Assembly: GCA_029978335.1 (NCBI GenBank)
Contig: JAPOJQ010000004.1
Location: 1 to 64,000 of the forward strand
Length of the DNA: 64,000 nt
Source of the DNA: Actinomycetota bacterium
GTDB lineage: Bacteria > Actinomycetota > Acidimicrobiia > Acidimicrobiales > Ilumatobacteraceae
Direction: 5' to 3'
The notes below the pieces were generated by a model. That model saw only the letters and a program-made list of their open reading frames with translations. It had not been told where the DNA came from and did not search any database. This document shows, piece after piece, positions 54,038 to 61,830 of the stretch. The position numbers and the translations under genes were made by a program. Each line of letters starts with the position of its first letter. Within the stretch, counting starts at the first letter, position 1.

Positions 54038-54636
54038 GAGGGGATCTCCACCGTGATGCCAAAGAGGGTGTCGATGCGTTCACTCAGCGACTCAAGATCG
54101 AGCAGTCCCTGTCGGTCAAGCACGTTGCCCTCGGGGTCAACAAATACGGTGAGCGGGAAGGCAACAGTGCCGAGCGCATCGGTCAATCCTGCGTATGGAT
54201 CGCTGTAGAGCTCGTATCCGACGCCGACCGACTCGGCGAATGTCATCATTCGGTCCACGCTGTCGACCGGATTCACGCCAACGAAGCGAACTGCGTCGCC
54301 GGTTGCAGCGTCAACTGCAGCGAAGTCGGGCATTTCACGCTGACACGGCGGACAGTTGGCGAACCAGAGGTTGACCACGAGCGGGGTGCCAAGCAATGTG
54401 CGGCTCATCAGAGCCTGACCGGCCGTGTCATAGATCTCGACATCGGGGAAGAAGTCCTTGAACGTGGTGGACGACTCATCAACCGGTTGCTGGTATTCCC
54501 CCGGTTCGCTCAGCACGACATCCACACCATCGCTGCTCACTGCGTCGCGCACCTCGGGCGCGCCAACTGCGATCAGTCCGAGCATCACGACTCCCAGCAC
54601 CCCGGCGAAGATCTTGAGCCGGGTGCGTTGATCCAT
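54034..54636 (-). CDS. TlpA-like extracytoplasmic thioredoxin
   Basis: 200 residues. An N-terminal anchor (IFAGVLGVVMLGLIAVGAP) precedes a thioredoxin domain with VVNLWFANCPPCQREMPDF and cis-Pro in GTVAFPLTVFVDPEG. CPPC is a reducing-type active site. Coupled to ccdA, it should receive electrons from CcdA and keep cytochrome c or copper-site cysteines reduced. It has the 6-nt TAGCCT layout before its ATG; the box ends exactly where the whiB stop begins. Confidence 0.9.
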   Translation of the reverse strand: MDQRTRLKIFAGVLGVVMLGLIAVGAPEVRDAVSSDGVDVVLSEPGEYQQPVDESSTTFKDFFPDVEIYDTAGQALMSRTLLGTPLVVNLWFANCPPCQREMPDFAAVDAATGDAVRFVGVNPVDSVDRMMTFAESVGVGYELYSDPYAGLTDALGTVAFPLTVFVDPEGNVLDRQGLLDLESLSERIDTLFGITVEIPS

Positions 54637-54642
54637 CGGATC

Positions 54643-54648
54643 AGGCTA
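54643..54648 (-). promoter_or_regulatory. -10 box of the tlpA-ccdA operon (leaderless)
   Basis: TAGCCT on the minus strand, 6-nt spacer, ATG at 54636; it directly abuts the whiB stop codon. Confidence 0.5.
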
Positions 54649-54987
54649 TTAGGCGACAAGGTGCGGTGGCACGGGCACTTCATCGATCTCGAGGGCGGGC
54701 CGCGGGCTTTTCGGCGGCCGACCCCGTCGGGGGCGGTCGTCGACGATGACCCCGTCCATCAGGAGTTGACCACCCCACACGCCATAGTGCTCGGAACGTT
54801 CGAGTGCTGCGCTCAGGCACTCATCGTGCAGCGCACAGCGTCGACAGATCGCCTTGGCGCGAGCGATATCGATCGCATCATCAGAAAAAAACAACCTGGT
54901 GAGGGTGCCTTCGCCGTCGGCGCAACGCGCTCGGCGAGTGGGCAACAAGTCAACGGGTTCTGCGGCATAGTCGAGTTCAAGGGTCAT
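54649..54987 (-). CDS. WhiB-family transcription factor
   Basis: 112 residues. Four Cys for a [4Fe-4S] cluster lie at 22, 48, 51 and 57 (ICRRCALHDEC), and the G-rich turn is GVWGG at about 69-73. The tail has an AT-hook-like RPRRGRPPKSP, which can bind the DNA minor groove. WhiB proteins are exclusive to actinobacteria and their phages, and sense redox or nitric oxide while binding sigma region 4. Subtype is not resolved; the length and AT-hook resemble WhiB1/WhiB2-like proteins. A perfect inverted repeat sits just upstream of its start. Confidence 0.92.
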   Translation of the reverse strand: MTLELDYAAEPVDLLPTRRARCADGEGTLTRLFFSDDAIDIARAKAICRRCALHDECLSAALERSEHYGVWGGQLLMDGVIVDDRPRRGRPPKSPRPALEIDEVPVPPHLVA

Positions 54988-54991
54988 GCCC

Positions 54992-55007
54992 GTCCCGAGT
55001 GCGGGAC
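54992..55007. promoter_or_regulatory. Inverted repeat in the whiB leader
   Basis: GTCCCG-AGTG-CGGGAC, perfect 6-4-6, ending 5 nt before the whiB ATG. On the minus strand a GAGGAG sequence lies about 25 nt upstream, within a second small inverted repeat, GCGA-GGAG-TCGC. It could be an operator or an RNA hairpin near the start. Confidence 0.5.
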
Positions 55008-55032
55008 GAGCGACTCCTCGCGATTTTTGCCG

Positions 55033-56007
55033 TCAGACCTTGAGCAGAATTTTGCCGATGTTGGCATCGGCTTCCATGTGTCGATGCGCATCGGCGATGT
55101 CGTCGAGCGCGAAGGTCGTATCGACCACCGGCTTCAGCGCGCCCGTGTCAAAGAGTGGGAGCATCTCGGTGGCGAAGCCTTGCACTGCAGCAATCTTCTG
55201 TTCGATCGGACGGTTGCGCAGCGTCGTACCAATCCAATGAATGCGCTTTGCGAGAATCAATCCTGCGGTGATGGTGGTGGTCACGCCCCCCATGAACCCA
55301 ACCTGCATGATGGTGCCTTGGGGCTTGACGGCGCGCAGATTGCGGTCGGCTTCTTCACCGCCGATCACATCGAGCACCACATCAACACCGCCTGGCAACG
55401 CCTCCGTGAGGGCACCAAGCCAATCCGCCGGTGACCGTTCGAGCACGAGATCCGCACCGAGGGCTCGACAGGCGTCGGCCTTGCGAGCCGAGCACGTCAC
55501 CGCGATGTTGGCCCCGATTGCTTTAGCGATCTGAATTGCTGCTGTGCCCACACCGGATCCACCGGCATGGACCAACGCCCACCGACCTGCGGTCAGGCCA
55601 CCTTGCGCGCACAACGCATCCCAGGCGGTGATGAACACCTCTGGGATCGCACCCATCTCCTCATCGCTGACTGTGGCCGGGACCGGCAACGCCATCCGTT
55701 CATGGGTGACGACCATCGATGCGTTGCAGGCACCCGCTTCAATGCCCATCACGCGATCACCAACCGACCAACGGGTGACTCGTTCACCGACCGATTCAAC
55801 GCGACCGGCATATTCGAGGCCAAGGATCTCGTGCTCGCGTCGGATCGGATCGGGGTAGCCACCGCGGCGCTGCAGGGTGTCAGCACGGTTGCAGGCGCTG
55901 TAGTCGACAGCGATTCGAATCTCATCCGGTCCGGGAATCGGATCGGAGACGTCCATCACCTTGATGACCTCAGGTCCGCCGTACTGCTCAACAACCGCTG
56001 CTCGCAT
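55033..56007 (-). CDS. NADPH:quinone reductase-like MDR protein
   Basis: 324 residues from ATG 56007; a TTG at 56043 overlapping the orn stop is an alternative. It is a zinc-free medium-chain dehydrogenase with MRAAVVEQYGGPEVIKVMD, the cofactor segment ALVHAGGSGVGTAAIQIAKA, and GADLVLERSPADWLGALTEA. Zinc ligands are absent, as in quinone oxidoreductases (Qor) and related crystallin-like enzymes. It probably reduces quinones or alpha,beta-unsaturated carbonyls. It lies 32 nt downstream of orn and is likely cotranscribed with it. Confidence 0.87.
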   Translation of the reverse strand: MRAAVVEQYGGPEVIKVMDVSDPIPGPDEIRIAVDYSACNRADTLQRRGGYPDPIRREHEILGLEYAGRVESVGERVTRWSVGDRVMGIEAGACNASMVVTHERMALPVPATVSDEEMGAIPEVFITAWDALCAQGGLTAGRWALVHAGGSGVGTAAIQIAKAIGANIAVTCSARKADACRALGADLVLERSPADWLGALTEALPGGVDVVLDVIGGEEADRNLRAVKPQGTIMQVGFMGGVTTTITAGLILAKRIHWIGTTLRNRPIEQKIAAVQGFATEMLPLFDTGALKPVVDTTFALDDIADAHRHMEADANIGKILLKV

Positions 56008-56039
56008 GCCACGAGTGTCGTCGCCCGTGGCGGTGTTCG

Positions 56040-56612
56040 TCAATCGGGGCGTGCAGCGATGGCCGCATCGACCTGAGCGGTGTCGCGAAACACCAACTCG
56101 CGGTAGCGCTGGAGTTCCGCGATGCTCTCGCGAATGTCATCGAGTGCTCGATGACTGTTGGGCTTCCACGGTCGCAGCACTGAGGTCTGTGGATACCAGC
56201 GTCGGACCAGTTCCTTGATGGTTGACACATCGACGCTGCGGTAATGCAAGTAGTGCTCGATGTCGGGCAGATACGCCGCGAGGAACCGTCGGTCGGTGCC
56301 GATTGAGTTGCCGCACAGGGGCACCGTGCCCGGCTCAGGGCAGTGTTCGCGGATGAAGTCGAGCGTGTGCCGACCTGCTTCTGCGAGGTCGATGGTCGAG
56401 GCTCGAATCGCTTCCAGCAAGCCGGATTCGGTGTGCATGCGGGTGACGATGTCATTCATGTTCGCCAGCACATCGTCGGGTTGGTGAACAACGATGTCGG
56501 GACCTTCGGCCACCACGTTCAGTTCGTCGTCGGTCACGATCGTGGCGATCTCAACGATGACATCGCTCGTGTGGTCGAGTCCGGTCATCTCGAGGTCCAT
56601 CCATACCAACAT
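56040..56612 (-). CDS. orn: Oligoribonuclease
   Basis: 190 residues, the standard length. The DEDDh motifs are WMDLEMTGLDH (Asp6, Glu8), GNSIGTDRRFLAAYLP with its Asp, and NSHRALDDIRESI with the His and last Asp. It degrades RNA dinucleotides and pGpG, ending both RNA and c-di-GMP turnover. Orn is typical of actinobacteria and gammaproteobacteria. TAGCAT precedes its ATG by 8 nt. Confidence 0.95.
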   Translation of the reverse strand: MLVWMDLEMTGLDHTSDVIVEIATIVTDDELNVVAEGPDIVVHQPDDVLANMNDIVTRMHTESGLLEAIRASTIDLAEAGRHTLDFIREHCPEPGTVPLCGNSIGTDRRFLAAYLPDIEHYLHYRSVDVSTIKELVRRWYPQTSVLRPWKPNSHRALDDIRESIAELQRYRELVFRDTAQVDAAIAARPD

Positions 56613-56620
56613 CGGTACCG

Positions 56621-56626
56621 ATGCTA
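56621..56626 (-). promoter_or_regulatory. -10 box of orn
   Basis: TAGCAT on the minus strand, 8 nt before ATG 56612. Confidence 0.4.
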
Positions 56627-56650
56627 CGTCGGGGGTGCGTCGGTGGCACG

Positions 56651-57304
56651 ATGCATCATGTGGGCCAGCACGACTTCGCCCGATTGTTGGCCACCGACGG
56701 CGTGGTGGAGGAATCGGTCTTGCGGTCGCGATTCGGTTTCATGGCGTACCACGGTGGTGGGCTCGAAGCTGCCACCGATCTCATCGCCCGCGAAGCCGCC
56801 GAGCGTTCGAATGCGTCGTACTACGCCGTGCTGCATCCAGGCGACGATCCACCACACATCCCATCGATCCGTGTTGACCCGGTCCACTCGGAACGCTTGG
56901 CCGCCTTTATCGCACACGTTGATGTCGTCGTGACGATCCACGGTTTCGGACGACGAGGATTCTTCACCTCATTGCTGCTCGGTGGTCGCAATCGTGACCT
57001 TGCCCACCACGTGGTTCGACACCTGCAACCCCGATTGCCGGCCTATCGACTCGTCAGCGATACCGCCGAGATTCCCGTCGATCTTCGCGGTATGCACTCA
57101 CGCAATCCGGTCAATCTTCCCCGACAGCGAGGAGTGCAGATCGAGTTGCCGCCACGGGTGCGCGGTTCATCGCCGATGTGGTGGGACTGGGAACACGGAA
57201 TCACTCCTCACACCGAAGCACTGATCGAGGGGCTCGCGGTTGCTGCTGCCACGTGGATGAACGACGCCGGGTTTCCCGCCGGCGACATGGTCCGTCCCCA
57301 CTGA
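56651..57304 (+). CDS. Poly-gamma-glutamate hydrolase-like protein (DUF867 family)
   Basis: 217 residues from ATG 56651. The family signature is visible: a start strand with FMAYHGGGLEAATDLIAREA (the His and Glu that coordinate zinc), then VVVTIHGFGRR with another His, and VDLRGMHSRNPVNLPRQRGVQ. The prototype is a phage-borne poly-gamma-glutamate hydrolase (PghP), and many bacterial homologues lack a known substrate. There is no signal peptide, so an intracellular or cell-lysis role is open. ATG 56621 is rejected because it sits in the orn -10 box. Confidence 0.75.
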   Translation: MHHVGQHDFARLLATDGVVEESVLRSRFGFMAYHGGGLEAATDLIAREAAERSNASYYAVLHPGDDPPHIPSIRVDPVHSERLAAFIAHVDVVVTIHGFGRRGFFTSLLLGGRNRDLAHHVVRHLQPRLPAYRLVSDTAEIPVDLRGMHSRNPVNLPRQRGVQIELPPRVRGSSPMWWDWEHGITPHTEALIEGLAVAAATWMNDAGFPAGDMVRPH

Positions 57305-57342
57305 CGCCGCTCTCGCATCGGGCGGGAAGGATCGGAGGAATC

Positions 57343-57609
57343 ATGGTGATGTACGGAGCGAACCCGGAGCAGTTGGCCCAACTCGGACGAACGCTCACCG
57401 AGCAGATCGACGTCTTGACGCGCATGGTCGCCACCGTCGACCGATCGATTGGGTCGACCACATGGCAAGGACCAGCTCGGCAACGGTTCGAACAGGACTG
57501 GAACGGATCGTTCAAACAGGCACTCGCGCGACTCGATGAAGCGTTCGCCGCTGCTGGTCGTGACTGCATCGCACGGTCGCAGGAACTCACTCGCATTATG
57601 GGCACCTGA
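57343..57609 (+). CDS. WXG100-family protein
   Basis: 88 residues from ATG 57343 with GGAGGA just upstream. The helical hairpin has the WxG region TTWQGPARQRFEQDW (W-Q-G) in the middle and a heptad-like pattern on both sides (ANPEQLAQLGRTLTEQIDVL, ALARLDEAFAAAGRD). WXG100 proteins are secreted as dimers by type VII systems. No EccC, EccD or EspG gene lies in the window, so it may be an orphan substrate of a distant system or a cytoplasmic helical protein. Confidence 0.82.
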   Translation: MVMYGANPEQLAQLGRTLTEQIDVLTRMVATVDRSIGSTTWQGPARQRFEQDWNGSFKQALARLDEAFAAAGRDCIARSQELTRIMGT

Positions 57610-57619
57610 CCCTCTCCCC

Positions 57620-57625
57620 TACACT
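57620..57625 (+). promoter_or_regulatory. -10 box of the thiamine-binding-like gene
   Basis: TACACT, 7-nt spacer, GTG at 57633. GCGGAGG also lies just upstream of the GTG. Confidence 0.35.
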
Positions 57626-57632
57626 TGCGGAG

Positions 57633-57866
57633 GTGCAACGCCTCGACTTCACCATCGAGCCCTTTGTCGACGGGCAGCCTGGCGCACATGTGACGGCACC
57701 GGTCGCTGCACTGGAGGCGCTCGGCGTCGCTGTCGATTTCGGTGCGTTCGGCTCAACGTGCGTAGCCGACGCCAACCGTATGCCCGAGTTGGTCGCTGAA
57801 GTGGTTCGGGTTGCCTATGCCAACGGTGCGACGAGGGTGACGATTGAAGTTGGCGAGGTGAGCTGA
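57633..57866 (+). CDS. Thiamine-binding (YqgV/MTH1187)-like small protein
   Basis: 77 residues from a GTG. It has the compact ferredoxin-like pattern of the DUF77 (MTH1187/YqgV) group: FTIEPFVDGQPGAHVTAPVA, then VAVDFGAFGSTCVADANRMP and NGATRVTIEVGEV. Some members bind thiamine or related ligands as oligomers. It is one base upstream of an HTH regulator gene, suggesting a ligand-sensor and regulator pair. Assignment to this family is from pattern likeness, not an exact motif. Confidence 0.65.
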   Translation: MQRLDFTIEPFVDGQPGAHVTAPVAALEALGVAVDFGAFGSTCVADANRMPELVAEVVRVAYANGATRVTIEVGEVS

Positions 57867-57867
57867 G

Positions 57868-58227
57868 ATGGCACTCACTCATCCGCTCGTCGCTGCCGTT
57901 GCCCCGGTGCTCGATGCAATGGGTGCCCGACTTGTCACCGCCGATGCAGCCGAAGTCGCTGATATTCCGCTCGTGTGGGACGGTGAAACCGTCGCAGCGG
58001 TGCGACTCCCTCCGCTGCACGGCGCGCTCGATCGCTTGATCGAAGGCGTTGAAACCGAACTCGGTGGACCGCTGCCATCACTGTCGAGAGAAGACAAGCA
58101 GCGTGCGGTTCGATTGCTCGATGAGCGTGGCGCCTTCACCTTGCGTCGAGCGGTTGAAGACCTTGCTGATGCGATGCAGGTCAGCCGAATCACGGTCTAC
58201 AACTATTTGAACGCCATCCATCGCTGA
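57868..58227 (+). CDS. YheO-type helix-turn-helix protein
   Basis: 119 residues. The C-terminal half is the HTH_22 domain of YheO-like regulators: KQRAVRLLDERGAFTLRRAV, then DLADAMQVSRITVYNYLNAI. The N-terminal half (VAAVAPVLDAMGARL and DAAEVADIPLVWDGETVAAV) is short, with no complete PAS domain, so it may bind a small ligand or a partner. Adjacent genes are a DUF77-like protein and a HAD phosphatase; the whole could be a small metabolic regulator unit. Its stop overlaps the HAD start by one base. Confidence 0.7.
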   Translation: MALTHPLVAAVAPVLDAMGARLVTADAAEVADIPLVWDGETVAAVRLPPLHGALDRLIEGVETELGGPLPSLSREDKQRAVRLLDERGAFTLRRAVEDLADAMQVSRITVYNYLNAIHR

Positions 58228-58937
58228 TGCGTCACGGCGAACTGATCGACGTCGTGGGCTTCGACGCCGACGACACGCTCTGGCGAAGCCAAGAATCGTT
58301 CGATGCGGCCGAAGCGATGTTCTTTGAATTGGTGGGGCCCTACACACCTGAAGGTGTCGATCTTGCCGATTCGCTCCGGGCGATCGAACTCGATCGGGTG
58401 CCATTGTCGGGTTATGGCGTGAAGGCCTTCGGGCTCTCGATGGTGGAGGCAGCGGTCACTGCGACCAGCGGTCGGGTGCCGTCGTCGGTGCTCGGCGCGA
58501 TCGTCGATCATGTTCACGACATGTTGCGCCAGCCGGTTGAGTTGCTGCCCGGTGTGCCCGAGGCACTCGCCGCAGTGTCGGCAACGCATCGCATCGTCTT
58601 GATCACCAAAGGTGACCTGGTGCATCAAACCCGAAAGGTTCGTACCTCGGGTCTGGAACATCTCTTTGAGCGGGTCGGGGTGGTGCTCGAGAAAGATGTC
58701 AGTACCTACGGTCGGTTACTCGACGAATGGTCGATTGATCCGAGCCGTTTCGCAATGGTCGGCAATTCGGTTCGCAGCGATGTGCTGCCCCTGATCGAAC
58801 TGGGTGGCTGGGGCGTTCACGTGCCGTATCACTCGACGTGGGAACACGAATTGGTTGCCGACCCCGAACACCACTTCGACACGCTGGATTCGATCGCTGA
58901 TGTGGCGGCCTGGCTCGCGGCCGAACACCGGCACTGA
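58227..58937 (+). CDS. HAD-family hydrolase
   Basis: 236 residues. Motif I is VVGFDADDTLWRSQESF (Asp-x-Asp), motif II is the IVLITKGDL stretch, and motif IV is SRFAMVGNSVRSDVLPLIEL. The helical cap is C1 type. Sequence resembles YjjG or phosphoglycolate-type HADs; the substrate is unknown, with a nucleotide or sugar phosphate likely. Last of the group 57633-58937 on the plus strand. Its ATG overlaps the regulator stop (TGATG). Confidence 0.82.
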   Translation: MRHGELIDVVGFDADDTLWRSQESFDAAEAMFFELVGPYTPEGVDLADSLRAIELDRVPLSGYGVKAFGLSMVEAAVTATSGRVPSSVLGAIVDHVHDMLRQPVELLPGVPEALAAVSATHRIVLITKGDLVHQTRKVRTSGLEHLFERVGVVLEKDVSTYGRLLDEWSIDPSRFAMVGNSVRSDVLPLIELGGWGVHVPYHSTWEHELVADPEHHFDTLDSIADVAAWLAAEHRH

Positions 58938-58945
58938 ACGAACAT

Positions 58946-59863
58946 TCACAGTTTGCGAAGTCGCACTGATTCCACGCGATGGTCGCGACCTTTGCGCACC
59001 ACCAGCGATGCGCGTTCCCGTGTCGGCATGATGTTCTCTGAGAGGTTCACGCCGTTGATACGAGCCCAAATCGATCGTGCCGTCGCCTCGGCATCGGCCT
59101 CGTCGAGTGCGGCAAAGTTCGAGAAGTAACTGTCAGGGCGAGTGAACACCGAGGCCCGGAAGGCTCTGAATCGTTCGACGTACCACTCTTCGATGTCGCG
59201 CTCGTCGGCATCGACATAGATCGAGAAGTCGAAGTAGTCGCTCACGAATTCTGCTGCGTCACGGCCAACCTGCAAGACGTTGATGCCTTCGACGATGACA
59301 ATGTCGGGATTTCGTACGGTGACCGCCGCGTCGGGGACGATGTCGTAGCTGACATGGTCGTAAACCGGTGCCGACACTTCGGGCTTGCCGCTTTTGACGT
59401 CGCGCAAAAACTCAAGGAGTGCGCGCGTGTCATAACTCTCCGGGAACCCTTTGCGGTCCATCAGGTTTCGTTCGACCAACACGCGGTTGGGATAGAGAAA
59501 GCCGTCGGTGGTGACGAGATCGACTTCGGGATGGTCGGGCCAACGCGAGAGCAGTGCCTGCAAGATGCGGCTGAAGGTGCTCTTGCCGACTGCGACCGAT
59601 CCAGCCACACCGATCACGTACGGCACCTTCGGCGCAAAGGTACCGAGGAAGGTGGCCGAGACACGGTGCAGATCCTGCACCGCGCTGATGTAGAGGTTGA
59701 GTAGACGGCTGAGCGGCAGGTACACGGCACGAACCTCATCGAGGTCGATGCGCTCATTGATGCCGCGCAACCCGTCGAGGTCGGCGTCGTTCAAAGTGAG
59801 CGGGGTCGCAGCGCGCAGAGCGGCCCAGCCCGCACGGTCAAACTCGAGGTACCTGTTGGGCAC
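58946..59863 (-). CDS. coaA: Type I pantothenate kinase
   Basis: 305 residues from GTG 59863. The P-loop is [35 protein letters not shown] and the later Asp/Arg segments [10 protein letters not shown] and [11 protein letters not shown]-like [13 protein letters not shown] are CoaA-specific. It phosphorylates pantothenate in the first step of CoA synthesis and is inhibited by CoA. TAGGGT precedes the GTG by 6 nt and overlaps the -10 box of the divergent methylase gene, so the two promoters compete for the same DNA. Confidence 0.95.
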   Translation of the reverse strand: MPNRYLEFDRAGWAALRAATPLTLNDADLDGLRGINERIDLDEVRAVYLPLSRLLNLYISAVQDLHRVSATFLGTFAPKVPYVIGVAGSVAVGKSTFSRILQALLSRWPDHPEVDLVTTDGFLYPNRVLVERNLMDRKGFPESYDTRALLEFLRDVKSGKPEVSAPVYDHVSYDIVPDAAVTVRNPDIVIVEGINVLQVGRDAAEFVSDYFDFSIYVDADERDIEEWYVERFRAFRASVFTRPDSYFSNFAALDEADAEATARSIWARINGVNLSENIMPTRERASLVVRKGRDHRVESVRLRKL

Positions 59864-59869
59864 GCCGCG

Positions 59870-59875
59870 ACCCTA
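59870..59875 (-). promoter_or_regulatory. -10 box of coaA (leaderless)
   Basis: TAGGGT on the minus strand, 6-nt spacer, GTG at 59863. It shares two bases with the divergent -10 box at 59874-59879. Confidence 0.5.
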
Positions 59876-59879
59876 CGCT
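59874..59879 (+). promoter_or_regulatory. -10 box of the adenine methylase gene (leaderless)
   Basis: TACGCT, 6-nt spacer TTGGCG, ATG at 59886. The two divergent -10 boxes overlap by TA (59874-59875), so both promoters cannot be occupied together. Confidence 0.5.
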
Positions 59880-59885
59880 TTGGCG

Positions 59886-61229
59886 ATGGCGGATCGGCAA
59901 CCGGCACGACGTCGGGAGCTCGGCGCGTGGTACACTCCGGCGTCGCTTGTCGCCCGCATGGTCGATGCCGCGCTCGCTGATTTCGATGTTGCCGGTCCTC
60001 TCAAGGCGCTGGATCCAGCGTGCGGTGATGGACGTCTGCTGTCGGCGCTGTGCGATCGTGTCACGGTCAGCACCGCGCTCGGTGTTGATATTGATCCAAC
60101 GGCGATTGCCGCGATCGGCGATCAACGGCTCGACGTGCGTTGTGGAAATGGTCTCGACATCGAGTGGTCGTCGGCACACGTTGGCGGCCCGTTTGATCTC
60201 GTGCTGGCGAATCCTCCGTTCCTGTCGCAGATGGCCAGATCGACGACACGCGGTGGATCGAGCCAACTTGGTGGTGGGCCATATGCGAACACCGCCATGG
60301 AGTTCTGCCTGACGGGTGTTCGGGCGCTGCGACCCGGCGGTCGGCTCGTGATTCTGTTACCGCAGTCGGCGCTGACCGCCCGCGATGGTGCTGACCTCCG
60401 GGCTGCGGTTGCCGCCGAGGCCTCGATGATCGGATCATGGTGGTCACCCGATCGGCCATTTGAGGCCGAGGTCAACGTCGCCATGTTGGTCTTGCAACGT
60501 CGTGTCGCACCGGTTGATGGGGCATCAATACCGTGGTCGAGCGTGGTGACCCGTGTGCTCGGCATTCCAGATCTGCCGACCATGCGCGCTCACGGTGTGA
60601 TCGGCGATCGGTCGGCGGCATCGGCGAATTTTCGTGATGAGTACTACGCCCTCGTCCCTGCGGTCGATGATGCGGCAGATGGCCCGGCGCTCATCACCTC
60701 TGGGCTCATCGATCCGGGCCGCTGTGCGTGGGGATCCCGGCCTGTTCGATTTGCGAAACGCCGTTTTGAACATCCTCGGGTTGATCTCGATCAACTCGAG
60801 GGTCGATTTGCCCAATGGGCGAAGCGCCTTCTCGTGCCCAAAGTGCTCGTTGCGGCACAGACTCGCATCGTGGAAGCGGTAGCCGATGTCGACGGAGCCT
60901 GGTTGCCGGCGGTACCCGTGATTTCGGTGGTGCCGCACGATTCGTCACTCATCATGGAGGTGGCAGCGGTGCTGACGTCGCCGATTGCCTCGCTGTCGGC
61001 CTGGCATTCGATGGCCGGGTCGGGTCTTTCCCCAACAAGTGTGCGATTGTCACCAGCGACGGTGATGGCGATGCCATGGCCGCACGGACCGCTGACCACG
61101 GCTGTCGCGGCGCTGCAACACGGTGACCTTGTTGGCTGCGGTCGTGCGGTACTCGCAGCGTTCGACGTCGTGGGTGAGACCGCTGAGGACCTCATCGAGT
61201 GGTGGGTCGCGACGGGGCGGAGTTGGTGA
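59886..61229 (+). CDS. N6-adenine DNA methyltransferase, orphan type
   Basis: 447 residues from ATG 59886. The N-terminal half is a class I SAM domain with ELGAWYTPASLVARMVDAAL, DPACGDGRLLSALCD and the catalytic NPPF in LVLANPPFLSQMA. A C-terminal part with KRLLVPKVLVAAQTRIVEAV resembles the target-recognition domains of TaqI/Eco57I-like enzymes. It has no nearby nuclease, so it is an orphan methylase or the remnant of a type IIG system. Codon use and GC look like the surroundings, so no recent transfer is suggested. Confidence 0.8.
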   Translation: MADRQPARRRELGAWYTPASLVARMVDAALADFDVAGPLKALDPACGDGRLLSALCDRVTVSTALGVDIDPTAIAAIGDQRLDVRCGNGLDIEWSSAHVGGPFDLVLANPPFLSQMARSTTRGGSSQLGGGPYANTAMEFCLTGVRALRPGGRLVILLPQSALTARDGADLRAAVAAEASMIGSWWSPDRPFEAEVNVAMLVLQRRVAPVDGASIPWSSVVTRVLGIPDLPTMRAHGVIGDRSAASANFRDEYYALVPAVDDAADGPALITSGLIDPGRCAWGSRPVRFAKRRFEHPRVDLDQLEGRFAQWAKRLLVPKVLVAAQTRIVEAVADVDGAWLPAVPVISVVPHDSSLIMEVAAVLTSPIASLSAWHSMAGSGLSPTSVRLSPATVMAMPWPHGPLTTAVAALQHGDLVGCGRAVLAAFDVVGETAEDLIEWWVATGRSW

Positions 61230-61275
61230 CCGAGGTCTCTGACGTTTGCGATGACCAACCTGCTTGACTGGGGGT

Positions 61276-61830
61276 ATGCGAGCGGACTCCGCCGAGAACT
61301 GGAACGAGGTACTCCTCGCTGCCGGTGCGGGCGATTCGGTTGCCGCTCGACGATTCTTCGCTTGGGCCCGAACCGAGATTGAGCCGCTGTGCCGGCACCT
61401 CGGCGACGGCGACTCAATCGATGACCTCGTCCAAGAAACCTGTGAGCGCATCGTGCGCTCGATGCATCGCTATCGAGGTGACGGTCCAGCGGTGCATTGG
61501 GTTCGTCAGATCGCCCGTCGAGTCTGCGCCGACGCCGCTCGACGTCGCCAGCGAATTCGGCGGCGTGACCGCCGGTTGAACGAGACCACAGTGATCGAGA
61601 GTGACCTCGACCACGGCACGACTGAACTCGATGACGTGCTCGATGGGCTCGACCCTGATCGCCGTGACGCGTTCGTGCTCACCCAGATTCTTGGCTTGTC
61701 GTATGCCGAAGCCAGCGAGGTGCTCGACTGCCCGATTGGCACAATTCGTTCACGGGTCGCCCGTGCCCGTCTTGACCTGATCGACCATCTTGAGGCTGCA
61801 GGTTGGTCAGCAAAGGAGCGTTCGGCATGA
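61276..61830 (+). CDS. ECF-type RNA polymerase sigma factor
   Basis: 184 residues from ATG 61276. Region 2 is EPLCRHLGDGDSIDDLVQET with CERIVRSMHRYRG, and region 4 has DPDRRDAFVLTQILGLSYAE with VLDCPIGTIRSRVARAR. Its ATGA overlaps the cytochrome gene, so it is cotranscribed with a cytochrome c, Sco1, cupredoxin and membrane protein. No anti-sigma factor gene follows. It may direct the operon or other copper and respiration genes. A TTG at 61264 is less likely. Confidence 0.9.
   Translation: MRADSAENWNEVLLAAGAGDSVAARRFFAWARTEIEPLCRHLGDGDSIDDLVQETCERIVRSMHRYRGDGPAVHWVRQIARRVCADAARRRQRIRRRDRRLNETTVIESDLDHGTTELDDVLDGLDPDRRDAFVLTQILGLSYAEASEVLDCPIGTIRSRVARARLDLIDHLEAAGWSAKERSA

Noticed and set aside
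53195-54208. A 337-codon plus-strand frame opposite ccdA and the tlpA-like gene
   Set aside because: Asp/Glu/Arg-rich shadow of a membrane protein gene; the minus strand has clear CcdA and CPPC motifs.
56621-56650. Start of the PGA-hydrolase-like gene at ATG 56621
   Set aside because: This ATG lies in the -10 box of the divergent orn gene; ATG 56651 gives a usual N-terminus.
56651-57304. Prophage fragment inferred from the phage-derived PGA hydrolase family
   Set aside because: No integrase, structural phage gene or att repeat is nearby, and neighbours are chromosomal genes such as orn and coaA.
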